Of a stretch of DNA of 64,000 bases, positions 7,658 through 16,576 are shown piece after piece. Every line of letters begins with the position of its first letter. Within the stretch, counting starts at the first letter, position 1. Origin of the DNA: Naumannella cuiyingiana (lineage in GTDB: Bacteria > Actinomycetota > Actinomycetes > Propionibacteriales > Propionibacteriaceae); NCBI RefSeq assembly GCF_013408305.1, contig NZ_JACBZS010000001.1, positions 496,001 through 560,000 on the forward strand, written 5' to 3'. Below the pieces are notes generated by a model. It worked only from the letters and a program-made list of their open reading frames with translations. It ran no database searches and was not told the DNA's origin. Position numbers and translations under genes: made by a program.

Positions 7658-8305
7658 ATGGCTGTTCCGCGTCGTAACGGTCCCAGCGGACCCAATCGGT
7701 TCTGGCTTTTCGTGATCGGCCTGCTCGCCGTGCTCGGCGGCCTGGTCGCCGGCGCCATCGCCCTCGGGCTGGCCAATCCCGCACTCCAGGCGGTCGGCCT
7801 GGCACCCATTGCGCCGGCCGACCCGAACACCAAGCTGGTCGGTGACGGTCAGGTCCCGCTGTGGGCCTGGCGAGGCGTCGCCGCGGTCGGCGTCGTGCTG
7901 TTCCTGCTCGGCCTGGTCTGGCTGATCGCGCAGTTCCCCCGCCCGATCCCCGCCAAGCCGTTCCGGCTGACGACCGATCCCGCCAGGGGCACCACCGTCG
8001 TCGACACCGGCGCGCTGGAGTCGGCGGTCGCCGAGGGCATCGAGGACATCCCCGGCGTGGTCGGTTCCTCGGTCACCGTCCGCGGCATGTCGACCGAACC
8101 GGTGGTCGAGGTCCGCGTGTCGGTGAACGAGCTGGCCGATGTGCGCCGGGTCCTGGAGGCCCTCGAGACCGGCCCGGTGAGCGATCTGGCCACCTCCCTC
8201 GGCGGTCGGGTCGCCGACCTGCGGGTCTTCGTGGACGCCACGGGGAGCACCCGCTCCGAGGGCGCCATCACCCTGTCCCGGGGAGAGCAGCTCGCCGCAT
8301 CCTGA
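7658..8305 (+). CDS. AmaP-like alkaline-shock membrane anchor
   Basis: A 215-residue protein with a hydrophobic N-terminal segment (about residues 14-36), a second one near residues 65-90, and a C-terminal domain of about 110 residues (VVDTGALESAVAEGIEDIPG, VVGSSVTVRG, VVEVRVSVNE, LRVFVDATGS). Two membrane helices followed by an Asp23-binding type domain is the AmaP layout. ATG 7658 follows GAGGAG; a TTG two codons earlier is less likely. It is the last gene of the envelope-stress operon. Confidence 0.7.
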   Translation: MAVPRRNGPSGPNRFWLFVIGLLAVLGGLVAGAIALGLANPALQAVGLAPIAPADPNTKLVGDGQVPLWAWRGVAAVGVVLFLLGLVWLIAQFPRPIPAKPFRLTTDPARGTTVVDTGALESAVAEGIEDIPGVVGSSVTVRGMSTEPVVEVRVSVNELADVRRVLEALETGPVSDLATSLGGRVADLRVFVDATGSTRSEGAITLSRGEQLAAS

Positions 8306-8344
8306 CTGGCGAGACCCGCAGGCTGGGTCGGGCGCGGCCCGGCC

Positions 8345-8350
8345 TAGCCT
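8345..8350 (+). promoter_or_regulatory. -10 hexamer TAGCCT of a leaderless methyltransferase mRNA
   Basis: TAGCCT ends six bases before ATG 8357, so the transcript should begin at or next to the start codon. No ribosome-binding site is visible. Confidence 0.45.
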
Positions 8351-8356
8351 GCGATC

Positions 8357-9160
8357 ATGACCTACACGCACGGGCATCACGAGACGGTGCTGCGCTCGCA
8401 CCGGTGGCGGACCGCCGAGAACTCCGTGGGCCACCTGCTCGATCGGCTCGATCCCTCGATGCGGCTGCTGGACATCGGCTCCGGTCCCGGCACCATCACG
8501 GCCGATCTCGCGGACCGGGTCGCCTCGGTGACCGCAGTGGAGGTCTCCGAATCGGCGCTCGACCTGACTCGCCGGACCTTCGCCGAGCGTGGCCTGGCTG
8601 GCGAGTTCGTGGTGTCCGATGCCCAGGACCTGGACCTGCCGGACGACGCGTTCGACGTGGTGCACGCCCATCAACTGCTGCACCACCTGCCCGATCCGGT
8701 TGCCGCGCTGCGGGAGATGGGCCGCGTATGCCGGCCCGGCGGGATCATCGCCGTTCGCGAGGTCGACTATCACGGCTGGACATGGTTCCCCGAGCTACCC
8801 GGCCTCGATGCCTGGCAGGACCTGTTCCAGGCCGTGGCGCGCCGCAACGGCTCCGAACCCGATGCCGGCCGCCGGCTGCTCGCCTGGGCGCACGGGGCCG
8901 GGCTGTCGGAGGTGGCCTACTCCGCCGATGTCTGGGTCTTCGCCGACCCGGCGGACCGGAGCTGGTGGGGCGAACACTGGGCCGAACGGATCCGGCACTC
9001 GGCGATCGCCGACCAGGCGCTGGCCGAGGGTCTGGCCGACCGCGACGACCTGGCGGCGATCGCGCAGGCGTGGTTGGCCTGGGCCGCAGACCCGGATGCG
9101 GTGTTGATCATGCCGCACGGGCGGCTGCTCGCGGCGCCGCCGGTCAGCCCTGCGCGCTGA
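8357..9160 (+). CDS. Class I SAM-dependent methyltransferase
   Basis: A 267-residue enzyme of the UbiE/Methyltransf_11 type. Motif I is LLDIGSGPGTITADLA near residues 37-52, the acidic motif II residue follows in VTAVEVSES, and FDVVHAHQLLHHLPDPVAAL plus REMGRVCRPGGIIAVREVD are the post-motif region. The C-terminal half, rich in Trp and Asp, would hold the acceptor site. The acceptor is not predictable. Its 3' end overlaps the convergent hydrolase gene by 17 bp. Confidence 0.85.
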   Translation: MTYTHGHHETVLRSHRWRTAENSVGHLLDRLDPSMRLLDIGSGPGTITADLADRVASVTAVEVSESALDLTRRTFAERGLAGEFVVSDAQDLDLPDDAFDVVHAHQLLHHLPDPVAALREMGRVCRPGGIIAVREVDYHGWTWFPELPGLDAWQDLFQAVARRNGSEPDAGRRLLAWAHGAGLSEVAYSADVWVFADPADRSWWGEHWAERIRHSAIADQALAEGLADRDDLAAIAQAWLAWAADPDAVLIMPHGRLLAAPPVSPAR

Positions 9161-9965
9161 GCCAGTGGCGGATGGCGGTGGCGACGGCGTCGGGATCCTC
9201 CATCGGAGCGAGATGCCCCAGCCCGTCGAAGATCACCGGCGCGGTCGATCCCGGGATCGCCGCGTGCAGGCGGAAGGCCTGTTCGACATCGATCCACGGG
9301 TCCTCCGCGCCCCAGCCGATGCCGGTCCGGCAGCGCACCTCCCCCAGCCGCTCGGCCAGCGGTCGGGTGTCGGCCGGCCGCAGTTGGGCGATCTGGCGAT
9401 AGAACGCGGGCCGGCCGGCCTCGGTGAGCCACGGCGCCGCGAGTTCGGCTGTGCGCTCGGCGTCGAGCCGGTGGTTGCTGGCGCCCGCGATGTACTCGAC
9501 CACCAGCGCGGCGTGCAGCGCCGGCGGCAGCCGCGCAAAGACGTCGTCGTGCTCGGCGACCAGCGAGAAGAACGGCGAGCCCCAGGGCTCCAGGGTGACG
9601 ACGTCCAGCAGGAACAGGCTGGCGAAGTCGGCGCCGCCGAGCAGATGCGCACCCAGGGCGACCGCGCCGCCGATGTCGTGGGCGACCACATGCGGGCGTC
9701 GCACTCCCCAGTTGCGCAGCAGCCCGGCGAAGCGTCGGCCCTGCCGGACCAGATCAACCGGGTACGCCGGGTCCATGATCGACTGCCCGTAGCCCGGCAT
9801 GTCCCACAGCCAGACCCGGTGATCGCGGGCCAGCCGCTGGGCGACGGGCAGCCAGACCCGCGACGACCAGGGCGTGCCATGACAGAGCACCACATCGCCG
9901 CGCGCCGGGCCGCTCGGCGAGAGCTGGTAGGCAGCGATCGGCGTACCGGTCAGGTCCTCGCGCAC
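9144..9965 (-). CDS. Alpha/beta hydrolase (epoxide-hydrolase/dehalogenase type)
   Basis: A 273-residue enzyme. HGTPWSSRVW near residues 29-38 is the oxyanion HG motif. The nucleophile elbow reads VVAHDIGGAVALG near residue 105, so the nucleophile is Asp as in epoxide hydrolases and haloalkane dehalogenases, not Ser. The catalytic His is in DGLGHLAPMEDP near the C-terminus. GTG 9965 follows GAGGGGA. Without the halide-binding residues being resolvable by eye, the choice between epoxide hydrolase and dehalogenase is open. Confidence 0.82.
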   Translation of the reverse strand: MREDLTGTPIAAYQLSPSGPARGDVVLCHGTPWSSRVWLPVAQRLARDHRVWLWDMPGYGQSIMDPAYPVDLVRQGRRFAGLLRNWGVRRPHVVAHDIGGAVALGAHLLGGADFASLFLLDVVTLEPWGSPFFSLVAEHDDVFARLPPALHAALVVEYIAGASNHRLDAERTAELAAPWLTEAGRPAFYRQIAQLRPADTRPLAERLGEVRCRTGIGWGAEDPWIDVEQAFRLHAAIPGSTAPVIFDGLGHLAPMEDPDAVATAIRHWLSAQG

Positions 9966-9992
9966 CTCGCGGTCCCCTCTCGGCCGATTCGG

Positions 9993-10066
9993 TGGGCGCA
10001 GACGGGCTCGAACCGCCGACCCTCTGCTTGTAAGGCAGATGCTCTGACCAACTGAGCTATGCGCCC
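9993..10066 (-). tRNA. tRNA-Val (anticodon TAC)
   Basis: On the minus strand the sequence folds as a standard cloverleaf: acceptor GGGCGCA/TGCGCCC, D-arm AGCTCAGTTGGTCAGAGC, anticodon stem-loop TCTGC-CTTACAA-GCAGA with TAC at positions 34-36, and T-arm around GGTTCGAGCCC. The discriminator is A; the following CCG means CCA is not encoded. Confidence 0.95.
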
Positions 10067-10148
10067 CGTGCCCGCCCTCGATGCGACCGCGACGGCGCGG
10101 ACGGACAGCGGATCATGCTAGCCGGTGCACTCCGGCGCGTCCATGCGG

Positions 10149-11087
10149 TCACCCGGCGCACAGGCTCGGCGTACCCTCCGGCGGCGCCGCCAGGGTGACC
10201 GGGGCGCCGAGGGGCAGGCTGTGCGCCGCCGGTCCGTGACCGAATCCGAGGTCGGCGGCCAGCGGTACGCCGAGCGGGCCGAGCGTCTCGACCATCAGGG
10301 CACGGATCTGCTCCGGCGGCCCGCAGTCGCGCCAGCTGCCGAGCGCGATCCCGGCGATGTCGTCGAACCAGCCGGCCCGCACCAGCGTCTGCAGGTGCCC
10401 GTCGAGCCGGTAGACGTCCTCGGTGACGTCCTCCAGCAGCGCGATCGCACCCGCGTTGTGGATCGCCGGCCGCCCGCGGGCGCCGATCGTCATCGCCAGC
10501 AGGGAGAGATTGCCGCCGATCAGCGGTCCGCGCGCCCGGCCGGGCACCAGCGTCCGGGCCGTGGCCGCAGACCAGGACCGCCCGGCCGGTCCGTCGAACA
10601 CCGCGGCCCGCAGCGACGCGATCGCCGCGGCATCGTCGAGCAGGTCAGCGGTGGCGATCATCGGGGCGAACCAGCTCGGCACGTCGAGTCGCTCGCGCAG
10701 CCATTCGTGCAGCGCAGTGATGTCGGAGCTGCCGTACACCGGCTTGGGCGCGACGGTCGCCATTGCCTCGGCGTCCAGCAGATCCAGGACGCGCACGGTG
10801 CCGTAGCCGCCGCGGACGCAGAAGATCGCGGTGATCGACGGGTCGTGCCATGCGGCCACCAGATCGGCCGCCCGCCGGGCATCGGGTCCGGCCAGATAGT
10901 CCGCGCGCGGGTGCCGGGCGAGCGCGGAGTCGAAGATCACCGGTACGAGGCCCCAGTCGCGCAACAGCGCCGCGCCGCGGTCGAGCAGCGCCGCGGGCGG
11001 AGGACCGGCCGGCGCGACCAGCGCGACGCGATCGCCCGGTGTCAGCGGGCCGAGCCCCATCGCGATGTCGGGGACGGACTGCATCAC
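10149..11087 (-). CDS. LD-carboxypeptidase (peptidase S66, LdcA/MccF type)
   Basis: A 312-residue serine peptidase. AIFCVRGGYGTVRVLD near residues 87-102 is the family hallmark, the nucleophile is Ser121 in VYGSSDIT, and LEDVTE and HGPAAHSLPLG supply the Glu and His. In LdcA the enzyme removes D-Ala from the L-Lys/DAP position of murein tetrapeptides; MccF homologues cleave other amide bonds. There is no signal peptide, so it acts in the cytosol. The start overlaps the peptide-transporter ATPase (GTGA), making it the last gene of that operon and suggesting that imported peptides are its substrates. Confidence 0.88.
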   Translation of the reverse strand: MMQSVPDIAMGLGPLTPGDRVALVAPAGPPPAALLDRGAALLRDWGLVPVIFDSALARHPRADYLAGPDARRAADLVAAWHDPSITAIFCVRGGYGTVRVLDLLDAEAMATVAPKPVYGSSDITALHEWLRERLDVPSWFAPMIATADLLDDAAAIASLRAAVFDGPAGRSWSAATARTLVPGRARGPLIGGNLSLLAMTIGARGRPAIHNAGAIALLEDVTEDVYRLDGHLQTLVRAGWFDDIAGIALGSWRDCGPPEQIRALMVETLGPLGVPLAADLGFGHGPAAHSLPLGAPVTLAAPPEGTPSLCAG

Positions 11088-12733
11088 GACCGTGCGCCGA
11101 GCCGCGACGGCACCACCGACAGCAGTTTGCGGGTGTAGTCGTGTTGCGGGTCGAGCAGCACCCGCTCGGTCGGCCCCTCCTCCACGATCCGACCATCGGT
11201 CATCACCACCACGCGGTCGGCGATGTTCCAGGCCAGACCGAGATCATGGGTGATCACCAGCGCCCCCAGACCAAGATCATTCTTCAGGTCCTGCAGCAAC
11301 GCGAGGATCTCGCCGCGTACCGACGCGTCCAGGCTGGCCACCGGCTCGTCGGCGACCAGGAAATCCGGCTCCAGCGCCAGCGCGCCCGCGATCACCACCC
11401 GCTGCCGCTGCCCGCCGGACAACTGGGCGGGCAGCAGCCCGGTGAACCGCTCCGGCGGCACCAGTTCCGCCCGGCGCAGCGCGCGCTCGACCTGCTCGGC
11501 CTCCGCGCCGGGCAGGCGATGGATGCGGATCCCTTCGGCGACGGCATCGCCGACGGTCTGCCTGGGGTTGAGCGAACCCGTCGGGTCCTGCAGCACGAAC
11601 TGCACCTTCCGGCGGTACGCCTTGAGCCCGGCGCGGCTGGTCGGCAGCGGCTGTCCGGCCAGCCGCACCTCCCCCGAGGTCGGGCGCTGCAGCCCAAGGA
11701 TGGTCCGCGCGAGCGTCGTCTTGCCGGAGCCGGACTGCCCGACCAACGCGACGATCTCGCCCGCGTGCAGGTCGAGCGAGACCTGATCGACCGCTCGCAG
11801 GGTGCCGCCGCGGACGCGGAAGTCGACGGTCAGCCCACGCACGGCGAGCAGCGGGGTGCCGGACGCTTCGGCCCGCGCATCGCCTGCCGGCGCCGCCGCC
11901 TGTCCGGATCCGGCCCGGCGGCCGACCCGGTAGCGAGACGCCGGATCGCCGATCACCGGGAAGGCGGCGGCCAGCTCCCGGGTGTGCTCGTGCTGCGGGT
12001 CCCGCATCACCTGCTCGGACGGGCCCTGCTCGACGATCCGGCCGTCGCGCATCACCACGATCCGCTCGCAGGTCGCCGCCAGCACGGAAAGATCATGGCT
12101 GATCATGACCAGGGTCAGCCCGCGGTCGCGGACCAGCCCGGAGAGCACCTGCAGCACCTGCGCCTGGACCACGACGTCCAGGGCGGTGGTCGGCTCGTCG
12201 GCGATGATCACGTCGGGATCGCAGGCCAGCGCCATCGCGATCATCACCCGCTGCTTCTGCCCGCCCGACAGCTCGTGCGGGTAGGCATCGGCGCGCTCGA
12301 CCGGCAGGTCGACCAGGCCGAGCAGTTCGCCGACCCGGGCCCGGACCTGTTCGGGCGAGCGGGCACCGTCGGTCGGGTGCAGCTCCAGCGCCTCGGCGAT
12401 CTGGGCGCCCACCCGGCGTACCGGGTTCAGCGAATGCATGGCCCCCTGGAAGACGATCGCCGCCTCGGTCCACCGCACCGCGCGCAACCGCCCCCAGCGC
12501 ATCGACGTGACGTCCTCGCCGTCGAGCAGGATCTCCCCGCTCACCTCGGCGCTGCGCGGCAGCAACCGCAGCGCCGACATCGCCAGGGTCGACTTGCCGC
12601 TGCCCGACTCCCCGGCGATACCGACGGTGCCGCCGGCCGGCACGGCAAGATCGACGTCGTCGACCGCCCGGAACCGCTCGGCGCCGATCCGATAGTCGAC
12701 GCTCACCCCGCGCCACTCCAGTGCCGCGGTCAT
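11084..12733 (-). CDS. Peptide ABC transporter ATPase, two nucleotide-binding domains fused
   Basis: A 549-residue protein combining what are usually separate DppD and DppF ATPases. NBD1 has Walker A GESGSGKST (about residue 41), signature LSGGQKQR and Walker B VIIADEPTTALD. NBD2 begins near residue 300 with GQSGSGKTT, LSGGQRQR and FLVADEPVASLD. A linker of about 30 residues, rich in Ala and Gly, joins them. Both sites look catalytically complete. The gene overlaps the permease start upstream and the LD-carboxypeptidase downstream by 4 bp each. Confidence 0.93.
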   Translation of the reverse strand: MTAALEWRGVSVDYRIGAERFRAVDDVDLAVPAGGTVGIAGESGSGKSTLAMSALRLLPRSAEVSGEILLDGEDVTSMRWGRLRAVRWTEAAIVFQGAMHSLNPVRRVGAQIAEALELHPTDGARSPEQVRARVGELLGLVDLPVERADAYPHELSGGQKQRVMIAMALACDPDVIIADEPTTALDVVVQAQVLQVLSGLVRDRGLTLVMISHDLSVLAATCERIVVMRDGRIVEQGPSEQVMRDPQHEHTRELAAAFPVIGDPASRYRVGRRAGSGQAAAPAGDARAEASGTPLLAVRGLTVDFRVRGGTLRAVDQVSLDLHAGEIVALVGQSGSGKTTLARTILGLQRPTSGEVRLAGQPLPTSRAGLKAYRRKVQFVLQDPTGSLNPRQTVGDAVAEGIRIHRLPGAEAEQVERALRRAELVPPERFTGLLPAQLSGGQRQRVVIAGALALEPDFLVADEPVASLDASVRGEILALLQDLKNDLGLGALVITHDLGLAWNIADRVVVMTDGRIVEEGPTERVLLDPQHDYTRKLLSVVPSRLGARS

Positions 12734-13605
12734 CGCCGGCCCCGCAGGCTCGGATTCGCCACGGCCTCCAGCGCGCGGCCGACCAGGGTGAAGCTCAGCA
12801 CGATCGCCACGATCGCCAGGCCCGGCGGCAACACGAACCACCAGTAGCCGGCCGTCGCCGCGCCGCTGTCCAGGGCCGAGCGCAGCATCGACCCCCAGGA
12901 GATCGTGTTCGGGTCGCCGAGGCCGAGGAAGGACAGCGTGGACTCCGCGATCACCGCCGAGCCGACCGCGAGCGTGGTGGTGGCCAGCACCAGCGGCAGC
13001 ACCGCGGGCAGCACGTGCCGACCGAGGATGCGACCGTCGCCGGCGCCGAGCGCCCGCGCCCGCTCGATGTAGGGCCGCGCCTCGATCGTCAGGGTCTGCG
13101 CGCGGACCAGCCGGGCATTGCGCGCCCACGAGGTGAGGCCGATGGCGAGGATGATCGTCCCCGGGCTGCGCGGCAGCACCGCGGCCAGCACGATCGCGAG
13201 CAACAGATCGGGCACCACCAGGAAGAAGTCGACGATCCGCATCAAGATCACCTCGGCCGGCCCGCGCGCGTGCCCGGCGATCATGCCGATCACGGTGCCG
13301 AGCACCATCGCGACCGCGGTGGCGGCGAAGCCGACCAGCAGCGAGATCCGCGAGCCCCACAGCAACAGGCCCAGCACGTCGCGGCCGAGCGGGTCGGTGC
13401 CGAGCAGGTGCGCCGCCGACGGCGGCTCGTTGGAGCGTGCCGTCACCCGCGTCACGTCCAGGCTTTCCAGCGGCACCAGCAGCGGGGTGAGCACGGCGAT
13501 GACGATCACCACGAGCAGCACCACCAGACCGACGATCCCGCCGCGGTCGGCGGCGAACTGCGCCCACGCCCCGCCGATCCTGGACCCGCCTCGAACCGTG
13601 CTCAT
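12730..13605 (-). CDS. Peptide ABC transporter permease (DppC type)
   Basis: A 291-residue membrane protein with an N-terminal helix, the soluble segment HLLGTDPLGRDVLGLLLWGS typical of DppC/OppC, about five further helices, and an EAA-type loop (YIERARALGAGDGRILGRHV). Starts at ATG 13605, overlapping the DppB-type gene by 4 bp. It forms the membrane channel with the 13602-14627 product. Confidence 0.92.
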   Translation of the reverse strand: MSTVRGGSRIGGAWAQFAADRGGIVGLVVLLVVIVIAVLTPLLVPLESLDVTRVTARSNEPPSAAHLLGTDPLGRDVLGLLLWGSRISLLVGFAATAVAMVLGTVIGMIAGHARGPAEVILMRIVDFFLVVPDLLLAIVLAAVLPRSPGTIILAIGLTSWARNARLVRAQTLTIEARPYIERARALGAGDGRILGRHVLPAVLPLVLATTTLAVGSAVIAESTLSFLGLGDPNTISWGSMLRSALDSGAATAGYWWFVLPPGLAIVAIVLSFTLVGRALEAVANPSLRGRR

Positions 13606-14627
13606 ACGGTCCGCAGCCTCGGGTCGAGGAAGCGGTAGGCGATGTCGGCGGCCAGGTTCATCGCGATCACCACCGCGGAGAAGACCACGAAGGTGCCCTG
13701 GAGCAGCGGAAGGTCGGGCGTACTCAGGCCCTGATAGGTGAGATAGCCCAGGCCGGGCCAGGAGAACACGGTCTCCACGGTGACCGCCCCGCCGATCAGG
13801 AAGCCGAAGTTGACGAAGATCAACGTCACCGTGGGCAACAGCGCATTCGGCACCGCATGGCGGGTGCGGACCCGGTCCTCGGTCAGCCCCTTGGCCCGGG
13901 CCGTGACCAGATAGTCGGCGTCCATCTCCTCCAGCACCGACGCGCGCATCACCATCAGGTACTGGGCATAGATCACCGCCGTCATGGTCAGGGCCGGTAG
14001 CACCAGGTGCCAGGCGATGTCGGCGACCAGGGCGAAACCGGACAGTTGCGCGCCGGCCGTGACCATGCCGCCGGAGGGGAACAGCCGCAGGCCGCCGGCG
14101 AAGATCAACAGCAACAACAGCCCGAGCCAGAACGTCGGCACCGACCAGAACACCAGCGCGATCGCGGTCTGGCTCTGGTCGAACCAGCCGCCGCGCCGCC
14201 ACGCCGCCTTCTGACCCAGCCACAGTCCGAGCGTCACCGACAACACGAAGGCGGTCCCGGTGAGCAGCAGCGTCGGGGCAAGATAGTCGGCGATCAACTG
14301 GGCGACCGGCTTGTTGTAGACGAACGACCAGCCGAGGTCGCCGCTGGCGAGGCCGGACAGGTACTTGCCGAACTGCACCCAGACCGGCTGGTCCAACCCG
14401 AGCTGGCGGCGGATCGCCTCGACCTGCTCGGCGGTCACCGGCCGACCGGCGGTGATGGTCCGCACCGGGTCGCCAGGGATCAGCCGGAACAGGAAGAAGC
14501 CCAGCACCACCACCAGCAGCATGCTGATCGCGGCGCCGCCGGCCCGGGCCGCCAGGTAGCGGCCGATCCCGGTCCGCGGCGGGGCGGCCCTGGTCTCGGC
14601 GACCTGCTCCGCGGCGGGCAGGCTCAC
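13602..14627 (-). CDS. Peptide ABC transporter permease (DppB type)
   Basis: A 341-residue permease. The first helix carries FFLFRLIPGDPVRTITAGRP, the DppB hallmark, followed by RRQLGLDQPVWVQFGKYL and the EAA-type loop MDADYLVTARAKGLTEDRVR. About six transmembrane helices. The open frame reaches 14711, but GTG 14627 follows GGGAGTGA and begins just after the solute-binding gene stops (14632). Confidence 0.92.
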   Translation of the reverse strand: MSLPAAEQVAETRAAPPRTGIGRYLAARAGGAAISMLLVVVLGFFLFRLIPGDPVRTITAGRPVTAEQVEAIRRQLGLDQPVWVQFGKYLSGLASGDLGWSFVYNKPVAQLIADYLAPTLLLTGTAFVLSVTLGLWLGQKAAWRRGGWFDQSQTAIALVFWSVPTFWLGLLLLLIFAGGLRLFPSGGMVTAGAQLSGFALVADIAWHLVLPALTMTAVIYAQYLMVMRASVLEEMDADYLVTARAKGLTEDRVRTRHAVPNALLPTVTLIFVNFGFLIGGAVTVETVFSWPGLGYLTYQGLSTPDLPLLQGTFVVFSAVVIAMNLAADIAYRFLDPRLRTV

Positions 14628-14631
14628 CCGG

Positions 14632-16458
14632 TCACTCCCGGTCGTCGGCGGAGGTGCCGCGCCGCCTGGCCAGGTAGACCCCGCCGAAGATCGCGAGCAG
14701 CACACCGACACCGATGGCGACCCAGCCGCCGACCGGCATGCCGCCCCCGGCCCCGCCTGCTCCGCCCGGTCCGGCCGCGGGCGCCGCCGGGGCCGCCGCG
14801 TGGAAGCCCCAGTAGTAGTTCTGGTACGCGATGATCCCGCCCTCGGCCGGCTGCCGGGTGAAGGCGTCGAACCGGTCGCTGCGGTACGCCTCGAGCTGCT
14901 GCTGGTAGTAGACGGGCCGCACCACGGCGTCGCGGTACATGATCGACCAGGCCTGCTTCACCAGCTCGGCGCGCCGGGCCGGGTCGAGCTCGGTGTGCTG
15001 CTGGGCGTACAACTCGTCGAACTCGGGATTGCAGTAGTTCGCCTCGCTGTTGCCGTTGCCCTCCGCGTCCACCCGCCGGTCGCAGGTGTTGATCGACAAC
15101 TGGTAGTCCGGGTCGGGATTGATCGACCAGCCGCTGACGTAGAGGTCGTAGTTGCCGGCGGTGGTCACCTCGTCGAGCTGGTTCGCGCTCATCGCGGAGA
15201 CATCGACGCCGATGCCGACGTCGGCCAGCCAGGCCTTGACGAAGTCGGCGATCTGGGTGTGGGTCGGGTCGCTGTTGCGGACCAGCATCCGCAGTTGCAG
15301 CGGCTTGCGATCGGGCCCGAGCCGCTTGCCGTCCGAGCCGCGGGCGTACCCGGCCTGGTCCAACAGCCGATTCGCCTCGGCCGGATCGAAGGCATAGGGC
15401 TCGGTGCCGGCGGCCAGCCCGAAGTAGTCGGGATACACCGGCGGCTCCTGGGTCACGCCGGGCTCGCCGTAGCCCTGCAGGACCCGGTCGATCAGGGCCT
15501 GGTTGTCGATCGAGTGCATGATCGCTTGGCGGACCAGCGGATCCTTCAGGGCGGCATTGCCGTCGCCGTACTCGGTGTCGTCGGGCCCGCGCTGACCGTG
15601 GTTGATGTTCACCGAGGTGAACCGGCGGCCGTTGCCGGGATTGGTGGTGATGCCCGGCTGGTTGGCCAGCGAGTCGAACTGCGCGGGGGTGAGCTGGGTG
15701 ACGAAGTCCACCTCGGCCGAGCGCAGCGCCTGCACGGCGGCGTCCAGGTTCCGGTAGACGGCATAGGTCAGGCCGCCATTGGGCGCTGGACCCCGCCAGA
15801 AGTTCGGATTGACGTCGAGATCGACGCTCTGCCCCTGGGCATAGCTCTTGATCACGTACGGCCCGGAGCCGACCGTGTCGCGATCATTGGGGTAGGTCTC
15901 GGCATCGACGTTCTCCCAGACGTGCTTGGGCACGATCGGGATCTCGAAGCCCGGATTGGATGCCTGTGGCTCGGTGAGGGTGATCACCAGGGTCTGCGGG
16001 TCGGGCGCGGCGATCTCGGCCATGTTCTCGACCAGGCCACCGTTGGCCGTCCCGAGGGCCTCGTTGTCCTTGATCGACTGCAGGGTCCAGCGGGCGTCCT
16101 CGGCCGTCAGCGGCTGCCCGTCGGACCACAGCCGCCCCTCGGGGAAGGTATAGGTCCACACCTTGGCATCGGGCGATGTCGTCCACTCCGATGCCAGCCC
16201 GGGCACGGGCTCGTTGTTGACGCCGACGCCGACGATCACCTCGTACTGGTAGCGCAGCAGGCCGGTGCTGGTGAGGAAGACCGCCTGGAACGGGTTCAGG
16301 GTGTCGATGTCGCTGGTCAGGGCGACCCGCAGCCGCGGTGGATCCTCGGCCCGCGCCGGCGCGCTCGCGCCGGTCACCGCAAGCCCGAGCGCGAGCGCGA
16401 GGGACGCGATGGCGGCAAGCCACCGCCTCGGCAGGGTACGCCGCTTCAGCCGATCCAC
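14632..16458 (-). CDS. Family 5 peptide-binding protein with C-terminal membrane anchor
   Basis: A 608-residue extracytoplasmic solute-binding protein. The Sec signal peptide ends in GASAPARAED with no lipobox cysteine. The SBP_bac_5 body includes DTLNPFQAVF, GLASEWTTSPDAKVWTYTF and LWSDGQPLTAEDARWTLQSI. After a Gly/Ala/Pro-rich linker, a single helix (VGGWVAIGVGVLLAIFGGVY) and the basic tail LARRRGTSADDRE end the protein. It is thus held by a C-terminal helix rather than a lipid. GTG 16458 follows GAGGG. First gene of the transporter operon. Confidence 0.9.
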   Translation of the reverse strand: MDRLKRRTLPRRWLAAIASLALALGLAVTGASAPARAEDPPRLRVALTSDIDTLNPFQAVFLTSTGLLRYQYEVIVGVGVNNEPVPGLASEWTTSPDAKVWTYTFPEGRLWSDGQPLTAEDARWTLQSIKDNEALGTANGGLVENMAEIAAPDPQTLVITLTEPQASNPGFEIPIVPKHVWENVDAETYPNDRDTVGSGPYVIKSYAQGQSVDLDVNPNFWRGPAPNGGLTYAVYRNLDAAVQALRSAEVDFVTQLTPAQFDSLANQPGITTNPGNGRRFTSVNINHGQRGPDDTEYGDGNAALKDPLVRQAIMHSIDNQALIDRVLQGYGEPGVTQEPPVYPDYFGLAAGTEPYAFDPAEANRLLDQAGYARGSDGKRLGPDRKPLQLRMLVRNSDPTHTQIADFVKAWLADVGIGVDVSAMSANQLDEVTTAGNYDLYVSGWSINPDPDYQLSINTCDRRVDAEGNGNSEANYCNPEFDELYAQQHTELDPARRAELVKQAWSIMYRDAVVRPVYYQQQLEAYRSDRFDAFTRQPAEGGIIAYQNYYWGFHAAAPAAPAAGPGGAGGAGGGMPVGGWVAIGVGVLLAIFGGVYLARRRGTSADDRE

Positions 16459-16576
16459 TGTGACCCTCGATTCGTCTCCCGTGCACCCCGCGCGGATGCA
16501 GCCAGTTCGCGTGCACCGTCGGAGCAACCACGCGCGTGCGACGCAGCAGCAACGAACCACCGCAGCGCGGCCGCGG

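Noticed and set aside
10850-12847. A 665-codon plus-strand frame
   Set aside because: Antisense to the fused peptide-transporter ATPase; no recognisable domain.
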